Positions 10,223-23,830 are shown, counted from the first letter of the stretch. The stretch is 63,162 nucleotides of DNA from Lachnospiraceae bacterium (GCA_022792295.1 JAAWAR010000089.1:1-63162); one strand, 5' to 3'. Program-made: numbers and translations. Notes: generated from the sequence alone by a model not told the origin.

Positions 10223-11431
10223 ATGGAAAAGGAAATGGCATCTGTCTATATAAAAAAGGGAGCGGCACGGACTCTGAAGGCCGGTGGTCTCTGGATTTAT
10301 GACAATGAGATTGAGCAGACAAACGGAAGCTTTGAAGACGGAGACCTTGTACGTATATTCGATTTTGACGGATACCCGCTGGGGACCGGCTTTATCAATC
10401 TGCGTTCCAAGATTGCCATCCGCATGCTTTCCCGGAAAAAAGAGACGGTTGTAGACGATGCCTTCATCGAGGCACGCGTCCGCTCTGCCTGGGAATACCG
10501 GAAAGCCACCGTTGATACGGCAAGCTGCCGCGTGATCTTCGGCGAAGCCGATTTTCTCCCGGGAATCGTCGTGGACAAGTTTTCCGATGTCCTGGTCGTC
10601 GAATCCCTTGCGCTCGGAATCGACCGCTTAAAGCCACGCATCATTGAGACCTTAAAAAACATCCTTTCTGAGGATGGCATCCGGATCCGCGGCGTATACG
10701 AGCGAAGCGACGCCAAAGTCCGTCTTCTTGAGGGCATGGAACGCACCAAGGGCTTTCTCGGCGAGCCGTTTGACACAAACGTTGCAATCATAGAAAACGG
10801 CGTCCGCTACCTGGTGGACGTAAAAGAGGGCCAGAAAACCGGCTTCTTTCTTGATCAGAAATACAACCGGCTGGCAATCCAGCGGCTTTGCAGGGGAAAG
10901 CGTGTCCTGGACTGCTTTACGCACACCGGCTCCTTTGCACTGAACGCGGGCATTGCAGGAGCCCGCGAGGTCCTGGGCGTCGATGTCTCTGAATCTGCCG
11001 TCGCACAGGCTGAGAAAAACGCGGCTTTAAACGGTCTTTCCGACCGCGTTGCCTTCCTTGCCACGGATGTCTTCGAGCTGCTGCCGGAGCTTGAAAAACG
11101 CGGCGAGCAATTTGACGTCGTCATTCTTGACCCGCCGGCGTTCACCAAATCACGCAGTTCCGTCAAAAACGCGATCCGCGGCTATCGGGAAATCAATCTG
11201 CGCGGCATGAAGCTCATAAAGGACGGCGGCTATCTCGCCACCTGCTCCTGTTCTCATTTTATGACACCCGAGCTGTTTGCAAAAACGATCCGCGAGGCCG
11301 CCTCCAACGTCCGCAAACGTCTCCGCCAGGTGGAATGCCGCACGCAGTCCCCTGATCATCCCATCCTCTGGGGCAGCGACGAATCCTCTTATTTAAAATT
11401 CTTTATTTTCCAGGTATGTGAGGAGAGATAG
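10223..11431 (+). CDS. class I SAM-dependent rRNA methyltransferase (RlmI/YccW-like, PUA domain)
   Basis: MEKEMASVYIKKGAARTLKAGGLWIYDNEIE...; VLDCFTHTGSFALNAG, VILDPPAFTKS. Start refined to 10223 (gaaaggatttttATG); the track starts 129 nt too early. Confidence 0.9.
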   Translation: MEKEMASVYIKKGAARTLKAGGLWIYDNEIEQTNGSFEDGDLVRIFDFDGYPLGTGFINLRSKIAIRMLSRKKETVVDDAFIEARVRSAWEYRKATVDTASCRVIFGEADFLPGIVVDKFSDVLVVESLALGIDRLKPRIIETLKNILSEDGIRIRGVYERSDAKVRLLEGMERTKGFLGEPFDTNVAIIENGVRYLVDVKEGQKTGFFLDQKYNRLAIQRLCRGKRVLDCFTHTGSFALNAGIAGAREVLGVDVSESAVAQAEKNAALNGLSDRVAFLATDVFELLPELEKRGEQFDVVILDPPAFTKSRSSVKNAIRGYREINLRGMKLIKDGGYLATCSCSHFMTPELFAKTIREAASNVRKRLRQVECRTQSPDHPILWGSDESSYLKFFIFQVCEER

Positions 11432-11437
11432 GGATTG

Positions 11438-11998
11438 TCAAATATACCACAGCTCCTCCTTCGTCATCGACACCGCATCCGCCCCGGCGTCAAACGCGGC
11501 CAGCACGTCTCTTTTGTCTGAAAGGAGGCCGCTGGCAATCAGCGGGATACCCGTATATTCCCGCACCGTTTTTAAAATCTTTGGCATCACGCCGGGCATA
11601 ATTTCGACCGCATCGGGCTTAAAAGCGTCAAGCTGCTTCTTAAGCCCGGCGAGCGCCAGGGAATCCACAAGAAAACTCCTCTGAATCGCAAACAGGCCCA
11701 GCTCCCGCGCATGCTTTAAAAGAGCCGGCTTCGTGCTGATGATGCCGTCGGCCCTTGTACTTTCCCGGATGAACTGAACCGCAACCTCTTTTGCGCCAAG
11801 GCCGGCAATCAAGTCTGCATGGATGATTGCCGTCCTGCCCTGCTCCTTTATGCGCGCAGTGATCTCTGTAATGTCGCAGATCGTCCCAAAAAGGACAAAA
11901 ATCACTTGGCAGTCCGTCTTAAAACAGCGTTCCAGCCCTTCCTTCTCTTTTACGGCCGCTATGATTGGCGACTCCTCCAGCAAACTCAAAAGCTGCAT
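11438..11998 (-). CDS. glpP: glycerol-3-phosphate-responsive antiterminator (GlpP)
   Basis: MQLLSLLEESPIIAAVKEKEGLERCFKTDCQVIFVLFGTICDITEI...HADLIAGLGAKEVAVQFI...ADGIISTKPALLKHA. Start refined from the 287-aa track ORF. Confidence 0.9.
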   Translation of the reverse strand: MQLLSLLEESPIIAAVKEKEGLERCFKTDCQVIFVLFGTICDITEITARIKEQGRTAIIHADLIAGLGAKEVAVQFIRESTRADGIISTKPALLKHARELGLFAIQRSFLVDSLALAGLKKQLDAFKPDAVEIMPGVMPKILKTVREYTGIPLIASGLLSDKRDVLAAFDAGADAVSMTKEELWYI

Positions 11999-12012
11999 AA
12001 GCTCCTTCTCCT

Positions 12013-12810
12013 TTAAAGCCCTGCCAACAGCGCTCCCATCTCCTTCAAATCTGCAAACACTGCATCCGGAACCGTATCGGAGTCCGCCAGATCCTCCTTC
12101 TTCGTCTCGCCGCTTAATACCAAGATTCCGTGTGCTCCGTTGGCAACGCCGGTTTTTACATCGGTATACAGTCTGTCCCCGACAAACGAGACGGCTTCCC
12201 TCCTTGCTCCCGTGAGCCGGAGCACCATATCCACGGTTTCCCGAAACGGTTTTCCCACATACCGCGGCTGCTTCCCCGTTGACAGGGAAATCGCCGCACA
12301 CATGGCTCCACAGTCGGGGATAAAGCCGTCCCTCGTCGGGCAGTTAATGTCCAGATGCGTCGCCAAAAAGACGGCCCCGTTCCGGATATAGGTACATGCC
12401 CGCTCTAACTTCTCATAGGTCAGGGTCATATCAAAGCCCACCACTACCACATCCGGCATGGCCTCTGTCAGACGAATTCCGTTTTCCCTAAAGTTTTCCT
12501 CCAGGTCGGGCGTCCCCATAAGGAACACGCTTTTTTGTGGATAATACTCCTTTAAATACTGAATCATCACGTCACCGGAAGTGAGAATCCGGCTCCGGTC
12601 GATCCTACATCCCATCCCCGCCAGCTTCTCGATATACGTCCTTGGGGATTTTGACGAATTATTGGTAAAAAACACAAAGCGCTTTCCCAGGCGCTCCACC
12701 TGACGCAAAAACTCCAGCGAGCCGTCCAAAATCTGTGTATCCAGATAAAACGTCCCGTCCATATCCAGCACAAAAAGCTCCGTCTGCTCCAACAGCGCTC
12801 TCTTATCCAT
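12013..12810 (-). CDS. HAD-IIA family hydrolase (NagD/phosphoglycolate-phosphatase-like)
   Basis: MDKRALLEQTELFVLDMDGTFYLDTQ; VFFTNNSSKSP; VSFVGDRLYTDVKTGVANGAHGILVLSG. Confidence 0.88.
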   Translation of the reverse strand: MDKRALLEQTELFVLDMDGTFYLDTQILDGSLEFLRQVERLGKRFVFFTNNSSKSPRTYIEKLAGMGCRIDRSRILTSGDVMIQYLKEYYPQKSVFLMGTPDLEENFRENGIRLTEAMPDVVVVGFDMTLTYEKLERACTYIRNGAVFLATHLDINCPTRDGFIPDCGAMCAAISLSTGKQPRYVGKPFRETVDMVLRLTGARREAVSFVGDRLYTDVKTGVANGAHGILVLSGETKKEDLADSDTVPDAVFADLKEMGALLAGL

Positions 12811-13177
12811 CGCAGCTTTCCTCCACATTTTTTGTCGCCACCACGTTTGCTCCGGTTCCCGCACAGTTTTCGATTATCACATCCCCGATCCGTACCGGAG
12901 CCGGGACACTCGCCCTCCGGATCTCATCCATACAGGCAAAAATCTTTTCCTTGGGAATGTCGCAATCTGTCTTTACCGAGGCCCTGGCGATCACGCCGCC
13001 TTGTACTCTGACCGTCGAAGTCACGGTCCGCGTCGGATTTGTCATTTCCTTTCTCGCATAGGCGTCGCCGCGCGGGCAGGTATTCCCCTTAACCAAAAGT
13101 CCCTCATCCGTCATGGTCACCGTAAGCGGACAGCCAAGCGGGCAGCCGATGCAGACCAATTCTCTTTCCCTGTTCAT
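12803..13177 (-). CDS. DUF1667 domain protein (Cys-rich, putative Fe-S)
   Basis: CIGCPLGCPLTVTM...KGNTCPRGDAYARKEMTNPTRTVTSTVRV. Confidence 0.88.
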   Translation of the reverse strand: MNRERELVCIGCPLGCPLTVTMTDEGLLVKGNTCPRGDAYARKEMTNPTRTVTSTVRVQGGVIARASVKTDCDIPKEKIFACMDEIRRASVPAPVRIGDVIIENCAGTGANVVATKNVEESCDG

Positions 13178-14451
13178 GTCTCCACCTCCGTCCGGATCGT
13201 GATCTCCTTCACCCCCGGCCTCTGTAAAAGACTGTCTCTTGTCAAAACCACCTGCTCCATCTCTCCCGGGGCCATCACACGCTTTTTCTGCCGGCTGATG
13301 AGCTCCCCGTCATAATACGTGCAGACCGAACGGCCTCTGTATACATCCGCGACACGGAACCGCACGGTCACACGCTCCGCCATAGCCCCAGGATCAAGCG
13401 ACTGCGGCACCGTATACCGCACTCCGTCTTTTGCCCGAAGCGTGACAGGACCGCGGCCGGATGGCTTTCGGGGCCTCTCGGCGTTTTGTATATACCGGGC
13501 TGCTTGTTCCCCGGCCAGGGCCGCTTCCTCGGATACATAATCCACCAGGTCATGAACATGCAGCACATTTCCGCACGCAAAGACGCCCGCCGCCTCCGTC
13601 TCCAGCCGGTCGTTGACCATCGGGCCTGACGTCGCCGGGTTTATGGGAAGTCCCATGCCTTTTGAAAGTTCATTCTCTGGAATCAGGCCGCACGACAAGA
13701 GAAGCGTATCACAGCCATAGTGCTCCTCGGTTCCAGGGATCGGTTTTTTGTCCGGGCCGACTGCCGCGAGCGTGACCCCTTCGACCCGGCCTCTCCCCTC
13801 AATGTCCACCACCGTGTGGCCGAGCTTCAGCGGGATTCCATAATCGTCAAGACACTGCACAATGTTTCGTTTCAAACCGCCCGAATAGGGCATAAGCTCC
13901 GCTACGGCCTTCACCTTCGCCCCCTCAAGCACCATGCGCCTGGCCATGATCAGGCCGATGTCCCCGGAGCCTAGGATTACCGCTTCCCTTCCTACCAAAT
14001 AGCCCTCGATGTTCATCAGGCGCTGCGCCGTGCCGGCCGTGTAGATCCCGGCCGGTCGGGAGCCCGGGAGGTTTAAGGCCCCGCGCGGTCTCTCACGGCA
14101 GCCCATCGCAAGGATGAGAGCCTTTGCCCGGATGACTTGTAGCCCTTCCCTGCGGCTTACCACCGTAACTTCTTTATCTTTATTGATCGAAAGCACCATA
14201 CTGCCGGTACAAAAAGGAATCCCAAGCTTTTGCACCATCCGGATATACCGGGACGCATACTCCGGCCCCGTCAGCTCCTCCTTAAAGGTATGCAGGCCGA
14301 ATCCGTTATGGATACATTGATTGAGGATCCCGCCAAGCACAGCATCCCTCTCCAGAAGTAAAATGTCGTCCACGCCGCTCTGTTTCGCGGCAACTGCGGC
14401 CGCCAGTCCAGCAGGGCCGCCCCCGATTATGACTATATCATGACAGATCAT
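13174..14451 (-). CDS. NAD(P)/FAD-dependent oxidoreductase
   Basis: HDIVIIGGGPAGLAAAVAAKQSG Rossmann motif; ACGNVLHVHDLVDYVSEE; 4-nt overlap with the DUF1667 gene. Confidence 0.9.
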   Translation of the reverse strand: MICHDIVIIGGGPAGLAAAVAAKQSGVDDILLLERDAVLGGILNQCIHNGFGLHTFKEELTGPEYASRYIRMVQKLGIPFCTGSMVLSINKDKEVTVVSRREGLQVIRAKALILAMGCRERPRGALNLPGSRPAGIYTAGTAQRLMNIEGYLVGREAVILGSGDIGLIMARRMVLEGAKVKAVAELMPYSGGLKRNIVQCLDDYGIPLKLGHTVVDIEGRGRVEGVTLAAVGPDKKPIPGTEEHYGCDTLLLSCGLIPENELSKGMGLPINPATSGPMVNDRLETEAAGVFACGNVLHVHDLVDYVSEEAALAGEQAARYIQNAERPRKPSGRGPVTLRAKDGVRYTVPQSLDPGAMAERVTVRFRVADVYRGRSVCTYYDGELISRQKKRVMAPGEMEQVVLTRDSLLQRPGVKEITIRTEVET

Positions 14452-14479
14452 CCTATTGTCTCCCTTATCTTCGCCGCCC

Positions 14480-17465
<2,986 letters not shown>

Positions 17466-17488
17466 CTAAATGCCTCTTGCAGGCCTAA

Positions 17489-17511
17489 CCGCCGACGGTA
17501 TTTGTCGGCGG
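17489..17511. promoter_or_regulatory. perfect 8-bp stem-loop in the glpK leader
   Basis: ccgccgac-ggtattt-gtcggcgg, ~78 nt upstream of the glpK start. Confidence 0.55.
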
Positions 17512-17643
17512 CCCATGCAAGCAAAGTGAGGAAGGATTTTTCCTGCTTTTTACGTTTTGCCAACCGTGTACGATGCCTTGCGGTCCGTGCAGAAAATGCA
17601 CAGACCTGTCTGAACGATTACGCCCCTCCTTCTTTTTTATTTC

Positions 17644-19203
17644 TTACTGTTTTCCCTTTTTTGTCTTCGATTTTTTCTTTTTCTTCGCCTTCTGGGGCTT
17701 TGTCACGCTCTCCACATCATAATCATCACGCTCATCCACACCCTCGCTGTACTCCTGAAGCCCCGGCAGTACCGCCACATACGCCTCTCCGTTTTCCACG
17801 TCCTCAATGGCGCCCTGGGCTTCGCCGGCCGTCTCCGGGGTTTTTGCCCCTGCATCCTCTTGATGGCTCTTGCTCTTTGTATCCTCCTTTTCTTCAACTC
17901 CCGATACCTGTACCAGCACATCGGCCGCATGTTCCGTCCCTTCATAACCCTCTGCGACCGTCGGACTCTCCGGCAGAGTCGCAGGTTCAAAAGGCTCGGC
18001 CGCCTTTTCTATCGGAATGCTCCCTGACAAAAACAAGGCCGCCTTCGCGCTGACCGGCCCTACCATCTCATAAAGCACGGAAGACGAAAGAATAATGGTC
18101 AGCATCAGATTTCCCGTCTCAGGCGGCAGCATCCTCTGTCCCAAAAACGCAAGGCCGATCGCCACGCCGGCCTGCGGAATCAAAGCAAGCCCCATATAGT
18201 TGCGAATCTCTTTTCCTGCGCCCGTAAGCAGGCACCCCACATAGGTCCCCAGATATTTTCCGATCATACGGATCACAAAATAGGCCACTCCGATCGCTCC
18301 GACCGTCTTTAAGGCGGCCAAATCAAGATTCATGCCGGACACGATAAAGAAAATCGACATGACCGGCGGCGTAAAGTTATTGATCTGCCGGAACAGCTTT
18401 TTATCTCTCGTCAGATTGATGTAGACCGCTCCGAATACCATACAGGATAAAAGAGGGGAAATGTCCATGGCCGCGCAGAGCCCTGAGAGGCCCAAAAGCA
18501 TCGCGATCGCCAGAATCAGGCGGTTGTCGCGGCTCCTTGCCGGAATCAGAAGGCGGCTTAAAAAATAGCCGCAGAACACGCCCAGCCCGATGGCAAGGAA
18601 ATTATAAAACACCGGAGTCATCACATCGTTAAGCGAAAGACCGCCCGATTCATTCCCGTTGACGACGGCCGAGACAATGCTGAACGCCAAGAGGCAGACC
18701 ACATCGTCTAACGCCACGATCTGCAAAAGTGTGTTGACGAACTCCCCTTTGGCCTTATACTGATTGATCGTCATCATGGTACTGGCCGGAGCCGTAGCTG
18801 TCGCAATCGCTCCAAGGATCAGGGCAAACCCCCAGTCCAGGCCGAACAGAAGCTTTAAAAGAAGGGTCACCAGGACACCCGCTGCCATTGCCTCGCTGAT
18901 CGTGATCAGGATTATACGCCGTCCCGTCTGCATAAGCACTTCTTTTTTAAAAAACTTGCCGACCCCAAACGCGATAAATGCCAAGGCCAGGTCGCTCACA
19001 AAGCCCATGGCCTTTGTGATGTGCGGCGGGATAAAGTCCAGACAGCAGGGCCCGATTAAGATTCCCGCCAGGATATAACCGCTTACCTTTGGCATGTTTA
19101 ACGTATTGGTCAATCTTGTCAGGATAAATCCGGAAAACAGGATAATCGAAAGAGCCAAAAGCACCTCTGTCTCTGTATTCAGCTGTCTCAAAAACTCCTG
19201 CAT
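17644..19203 (-). CDS. cation:proton antiporter (CPA2/KefB-like) with acidic then Lys-rich C-terminal tail
   Basis: MQEFLRQLNTETEVLLALSIILFSGFILTRLTNTLNMPKVSGYILAGILIGP...; ends KPQKAKKKKKSKTKKGKQ. Start refined (GGGGGCAGGCGCATATG). Confidence 0.87.
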   Translation of the reverse strand: MQEFLRQLNTETEVLLALSIILFSGFILTRLTNTLNMPKVSGYILAGILIGPCCLDFIPPHITKAMGFVSDLALAFIAFGVGKFFKKEVLMQTGRRIILITISEAMAAGVLVTLLLKLLFGLDWGFALILGAIATATAPASTMMTINQYKAKGEFVNTLLQIVALDDVVCLLAFSIVSAVVNGNESGGLSLNDVMTPVFYNFLAIGLGVFCGYFLSRLLIPARSRDNRLILAIAMLLGLSGLCAAMDISPLLSCMVFGAVYINLTRDKKLFRQINNFTPPVMSIFFIVSGMNLDLAALKTVGAIGVAYFVIRMIGKYLGTYVGCLLTGAGKEIRNYMGLALIPQAGVAIGLAFLGQRMLPPETGNLMLTIILSSSVLYEMVGPVSAKAALFLSGSIPIEKAAEPFEPATLPESPTVAEGYEGTEHAADVLVQVSGVEEKEDTKSKSHQEDAGAKTPETAGEAQGAIEDVENGEAYVAVLPGLQEYSEGVDERDDYDVESVTKPQKAKKKKKSKTKKGKQ

Positions 19204-19441
19204 ATGCGCCTGCCCCCTTTTCTGCACAGAAACACGAAAAGACATCAAACCACAGCCATTCGCTTTCTCAAGCAAAACCGCCGTCCGGTCCGATGCCTCT
19301 CTTATTTCTCTGCACCCATATCCCTTTTTAATTCTGGTTACATCTTACCACTCTGCCCGTAAATAATCAAGTATTTTGTAAATTTTATCCCTTTACCCAC
19401 AGTGGACAAAGAGGGAGCAAATGATCCTCTGCTGCCCCTCC

Positions 19442-20515
19442 CTATGCTTCGCTCATTTTAGCCAGTTTCGCCGCCTGGTCGGCCGCAATTAAGCTGTCGA
19501 TCAACTCCTGCAGATCGCCGTCCATCACCGAGTCAATCTTATACAGTGTAAGCTTGATTCGATGCTCCGTCACACGGCCCTGCGGGAAATTGTAGGTCCG
19601 GATCTTCTCGGAACGATCTCCGGTTCCGATCTGACTGCGGCGTGCCTCGGCCTCCTCATTCTGGCGCTTCTCTAACTCCATATCGTACAGCTTCGAGCGC
19701 AGGAGACGGAACGCCTTTTCCTTGTTCTGAAGCTGCGACTTCTCCGTCTGGCTGTAAATCACGATGCCGGTCGGAAGATGGGTCAGACGTACGGCCGAAT
19801 CGGTGGTATTGACACACTGGCCCCCGTTTCCTGACGCACGCATGACATCGATCCGGATATCCTTGTCATCAATCACCACATCGAACTCCTCGGCCTCCGG
19901 CATGATTGCAACCGTAGCCGTGGAGGTATGGATACGGCCTCCGGACTCTGTCTCCGGTACACGCTGCACCCGATGCACGCCGCTCTCATATTTGAGCTTT
20001 GAATACGCGCCCTGGCCGGTGATCATAAACTCGACTTCCTTCATCCCGCCGATTCCGCTCTCGCTGACGTTAATAAGCTCTACCTTCCAGCGCTGACGCT
20101 CCGCATAATGAACATACATACGATACAGCTCAGACGCAAATAGTGCTGCTTCCTCGCCTCCCGCACCGGCCCGTATCTCTACGATTACGTTTTTATCATC
20201 ATTGGGATCTTTGGGGAGCAGAAGAATCTTTAGCTGCTGCTCCAGCTCCAGGGTACGCTTCTTCGCGTCGGAAAGTTCCTCCTTGGCAAGCTCCCTAAGC
20301 TCCTCATCGCTCTCCTCGTCAAGGAGTAAAAGGCTGTCCTCCATGTCCTGTTTTACCTTTTTATATTCCCTGTACGCCTCCACGAGCGGCGTAAGATCCG
20401 CCTGCTCCTTCATGAGCCTGCGAAATTTCCTCTGATCCTCTGTCACCGACGGATTATTTAATTCCTGCATCAGCTCCTCATAATGCCTCAGCATGTCATC
20501 CAAACGGTCAAACAT
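19442..20515 (-). CDS. prfA: peptide chain release factor 1
   Basis: 357 aa; [23 protein letters not shown]. Confidence 0.97.
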   Translation of the reverse strand: MFDRLDDMLRHYEELMQELNNPSVTEDQRKFRRLMKEQADLTPLVEAYREYKKVKQDMEDSLLLLDEESDEELRELAKEELSDAKKRTLELEQQLKILLLPKDPNDDKNVIVEIRAGAGGEEAALFASELYRMYVHYAERQRWKVELINVSESGIGGMKEVEFMITGQGAYSKLKYESGVHRVQRVPETESGGRIHTSTATVAIMPEAEEFDVVIDDKDIRIDVMRASGNGGQCVNTTDSAVRLTHLPTGIVIYSQTEKSQLQNKEKAFRLLRSKLYDMELEKRQNEEAEARRSQIGTGDRSEKIRTYNFPQGRVTEHRIKLTLYKIDSVMDGDLQELIDSLIAADQAAKLAKMSEA

Positions 20516-20532
20516 ACGAAACCTCCTCTATA

Positions 20533-21423
20533 TCAGGCCGTCAGCCAGACTCCGCAGACCACACGGTCCTTTCCTGCCAGATCCTGCCGGACGCTTACCT
20601 CACAATAGCCATGAGTCAGAAGCAGTTCCTTCACTGCCTCCCCCTGCTCACAGCCGATTTCAAAATATACATGGCCGCCCACTCTTATATGCCCTTTGCA
20701 CTCCACGGCCAACCTCCGGTAAAAGGAAAGTCCATCCCCTGCCCCATCCAGGGCGATACGGGGTTCAAAGTCCCGCACCTCAGGCTCCAGCTCTCCAATG
20801 ACGACGCTCGGAATGTAGGGCGGGTTTGATACGATCACATCGAACTTTTCTTCCTCCGTGAACGCCGCAAACAAATCGCTCTGCCGAAAATGAACGTTTC
20901 CAAAACCTCCTGTCAGCCGCGCCGCGTTCTGCCTAGCCACCGCCAGCGCTTCGGCCGAGAAATCGGCCGCCTCCACACTGGCATAGCATCCATGTACCAG
21001 AAGACTGACTGCAATACAGCCGGAACCGGTGCACATGTCTAAAAGCCGTATTTTCTTTTCTTTATGCGCAGCCAGCACAGTCTCCACCAATGTCTCTGTA
21101 TCCTGCCTCGGAATCAGCACATGCCGGTCTACCAGAAATTCCAAGCCCATAAATTCCTGAACCCCTAAAATGTGCTGCAGTGGCTCCCGTCTGCTCCGCC
21201 GTGTAAGATAGCTTCGGTAGAGCGAAAGCCGCCTTTCAAAATCCGGATTTACTGCGAAAGTTTCCCCGGCTTCATCCGCCTCCTTTGGCGCGAAAAGAAG
21301 ATACTGCGCTCTGGAAAGCCCAAACGCCCGCTCAAACAGATACCAGGCATCCAGCTCATATTCTGCAATCCCAGCTTTTAAAAGCTGCTGCTTTCCGCTC
21401 TCCAACAGTGCCCGCCAGGTCAT
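20533..21423 (-). CDS. prmC: release factor glutamine methyltransferase
   Basis: FDVIVSNPPYIPS motif; adjacent to prfA. Confidence 0.95.
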   Translation of the reverse strand: MTWRALLESGKQQLLKAGIAEYELDAWYLFERAFGLSRAQYLLFAPKEADEAGETFAVNPDFERRLSLYRSYLTRRSRREPLQHILGVQEFMGLEFLVDRHVLIPRQDTETLVETVLAAHKEKKIRLLDMCTGSGCIAVSLLVHGCYASVEAADFSAEALAVARQNAARLTGGFGNVHFRQSDLFAAFTEEEKFDVIVSNPPYIPSVVIGELEPEVRDFEPRIALDGAGDGLSFYRRLAVECKGHIRVGGHVYFEIGCEQGEAVKELLLTHGYCEVSVRQDLAGKDRVVCGVWLTA

Positions 21424-22403
21424 ACAGGCTTCTCCTGCCCTTTTCTCTCAAAACTGCCCCGCGGATACTGCTCCGGAAAATTTTCTTCCAGGTAGCTCCT
21501 CCAGTCAAACACGGCCTCCACGGCCGCGATCGCCACCTCGATCATGGAATCGTCCGGCTCCTTCGTTGTCAGCCCCTGCATCCACATACCCGGGCGGCTC
21601 ACCAGATCCATGAACTTCGAATTGCTGCGTCCCGCAAGGCGCAGCAATTCATAAGAGATACCTGCGATCACCGGGATCAGAAAGACCCTGCTTAAAATCC
21701 GCAGCCAGACAGTCTCTACGCGGACTGCCATAAAGAACAGAATGCTGATGACCATAACGATCAGAAGGAAACTTGTACCGCAGCGCTTGTGCTCTTTCGA
21801 GCTTTTCCTTACATTGTCCACATTTAACATCAAACCGTTTTCGAGGCAGTTGATACACTTATGTTCCGAGCCGTGATACATGAATGTGCGCTTAATGTCA
21901 TCCATGCGGGAGATTACTTTTATATACGTAATAAAAATTGCGATCCGGATCATGCCCTCCAAAACCGCCATTGCCGTCTCCGACGTGATAAAGCGCCGGA
22001 ATATGCCTGCAAGTAAAAGCGGAAGCACCATAAAGATCGCCACCGCCATCAGGACAGAAAACAGCATCACGGCGGTCATGACGACACTCTCCAGACGTTC
22101 CCCGAAGCGGTCGGTCAAAAACTTCTCAAATTTCCCCGGCTCCTCGTCTCCCTCGTCATCCTCAAAAAAGCTTGCCGACCAGGTAAGCGTACGCATGCCC
22201 AGAATCATAGAATCGGCAAAATTAAAAATCCCCCGCACGAACGGCAGCGAAAAAAGCTTTACCTTCTCCGTCATGCTCACATAGGATTCTTTTGAGACGA
22301 CAATCTCCCCGTCCGGCTTACGGACCGCGGTGGCATAATCGTCTCCATGCTTCATCATAATCCCCTCTAAAACTGCCTGTCCCCCGATACCGGAATATTT
22401 CAA
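21420..22403 (-). CDS. DUF1385 domain membrane protein
   Basis: KYSGIGGQAVLEGIMMKHGDDYATAVRKPDGEIV; likely TTG start at 22403 after GGAGG; 4-nt overlap with prmC. Confidence 0.88.
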   Translation of the reverse strand: MKYSGIGGQAVLEGIMMKHGDDYATAVRKPDGEIVVSKESYVSMTEKVKLFSLPFVRGIFNFADSMILGMRTLTWSASFFEDDEGDEEPGKFEKFLTDRFGERLESVVMTAVMLFSVLMAVAIFMVLPLLLAGIFRRFITSETAMAVLEGMIRIAIFITYIKVISRMDDIKRTFMYHGSEHKCINCLENGLMLNVDNVRKSSKEHKRCGTSFLLIVMVISILFFMAVRVETVWLRILSRVFLIPVIAGISYELLRLAGRSNSKFMDLVSRPGMWMQGLTTKEPDDSMIEVAIAAVEAVFDWRSYLEENFPEQYPRGSFERKGQEKPV

Positions 22404-22426
22404 TCTTTTTCCTCCAGTTATAAAAA

Positions 22427-22464
22427 AGGTTGAGTTTTCAGAAATCTCCAAAAGCTCAACCTTG
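22427..22464 (-). terminator. rho-independent terminator of rpmE
   Basis: Minus strand AAGGTTGAG-N-CTCAACCTTTTTTATAAC. Confidence 0.8.
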
Positions 22465-22476
22465 TCTTATCAAACC

Positions 22477-22686
22477 TTATTTGTCTGTTTTCATACCATA
22501 CTTGCGGTTGAACATCTCGATACGTCCGCGAGCGGAAGCAGCCTTCTGCTGGCCGGTATAGAATGAATGGCATTTGGAACAGATTTCTACGTGAATGTCT
22601 TTCTTGGTAGAACCAGTTACAAATTCATTACCGCAGTTGCAAACGACTTTGGCCTGATAGTAATTTGGGTGGATTCCCTCTTTCAT
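22477..22686 (-). CDS. rpmE: 50S ribosomal protein L31 (zinc-binding Cys type)
   Basis: [64 protein letters not shown]. Confidence 0.97.
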   Translation of the reverse strand: MKEGIHPNYYQAKVVCNCGNEFVTGSTKKDIHVEICSKCHSFYTGQQKAASARGRIEMFNRKYGMKTDK

Positions 22687-22762
22687 GTGTTTCACCTCTT
22701 TACTGTTTGGTACATGACTGACAGTCACGTTAAAATCTCTGTCCCCATCGAACAGCTTAATC

Positions 22763-22791
22763 AGTATAGCACAGAAAAAGCGGCTTTGCAA
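22763..22791 (-). promoter_or_regulatory. sigma-A type promoter of rpmE
   Basis: Minus strand TTGCAA-N17-TATACT. Confidence 0.7.
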
Positions 22792-22897
22792 GCATTTTTT
22801 CTCCCTCGCCGCGGCTGACGATTTAGGCAGCTGCCTGCAAAAAACGCCTGACAGGAGAGAGGATCCAGGGTCACGATCTTACGGGATTTTTATTTCT

Positions 22898-23830
22898 TTA
22901 TCCAATCATAACATGCAGATTCCGCAGCTTTCCGTCTTGAATTTGTTCCTGAATTTTAAAGGCATGCGGCTCCAGATATTCCCAGGGCCCGTCTGTAAGA
23001 TGCTGCCTGCGCAGCTCACCAAGGACCGAAGCACAAACAGACTCTATCGTTTCTTCGGCAAACTTTTCGCCGCCCGGGCCGTATGCAGTCAGCAAGCCCT
23101 CCAGCCTAGCTGCCGTTTCAGAAAGCCTGGGGAGCTCTCCTGCCGCCCGGAATGCCCATTTATAATAAGGCATATAACGGTTGCTCAAAAGGAATAGCAT
23201 AGAAAGCCCGTTTTTTACAAATTCATTAAGAGCAAATACCGCCGCACCAGGCTCTCCGTGCCTGATACAACGCATGAAATTATATTGTCCCGCCTGTGCC
23301 ATAAGAACCGCGCGGGCAGCGATCTTCTTTTTCCTCACATCCTCGGGGTAGCCTTTTTTCAGACTCTCACGGACAGCAGAAAATTCACCCAGTGTATCCC
23401 GGAATATCTTTCCGTTTACCGCACAGGCTAGGCTGTATTCCGGAAGCTCCAGCCATTCTTCAAGGCTTTCCGGCACGCCCGGCCGCCCGGTAAAGCGCTG
23501 GTAGAAGTCCCCGGTCAGCATAACCCCGCGGCGTGTTCCGCCTCCAAAGCTTTGTGCTTTCCGCTTTACACCAAGATACTCGCCCGGAAGCTTCCCATAG
23601 GCACAGGAAAGCTTAAATTCCAACTCCCGCTCCAGCACATCGGGAATCCAGAGGCAAAACCCCGCCTCAAAATCATGATCCCTCGAAACCTCGTCGTCAT
23701 ACCCAAAGCAGTCGGAGCCCTCTCCCGCAACGCCTGCCGCGATCACACTCTCATATCCGGCAAACTGTTCCTTGAGCATCTCTCTGCCGTATTCTTCAAA
23801 AAACCGTTCCGACAGCTCCAGCCCGTTCAT
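22898..23830 (-). CDS. DUF4037 domain protein
   Basis: GVAGEGSDCFGYDDEVSRDHDFEAGFCLWIPD (nucleotidyltransferase-like core). Confidence 0.82.
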   Translation of the reverse strand: MNGLELSERFFEEYGREMLKEQFAGYESVIAAGVAGEGSDCFGYDDEVSRDHDFEAGFCLWIPDVLERELEFKLSCAYGKLPGEYLGVKRKAQSFGGGTRRGVMLTGDFYQRFTGRPGVPESLEEWLELPEYSLACAVNGKIFRDTLGEFSAVRESLKKGYPEDVRKKKIAARAVLMAQAGQYNFMRCIRHGEPGAAVFALNEFVKNGLSMLFLLSNRYMPYYKWAFRAAGELPRLSETAARLEGLLTAYGPGGEKFAEETIESVCASVLGELRRQHLTDGPWEYLEPHAFKIQEQIQDGKLRNLHVMIG

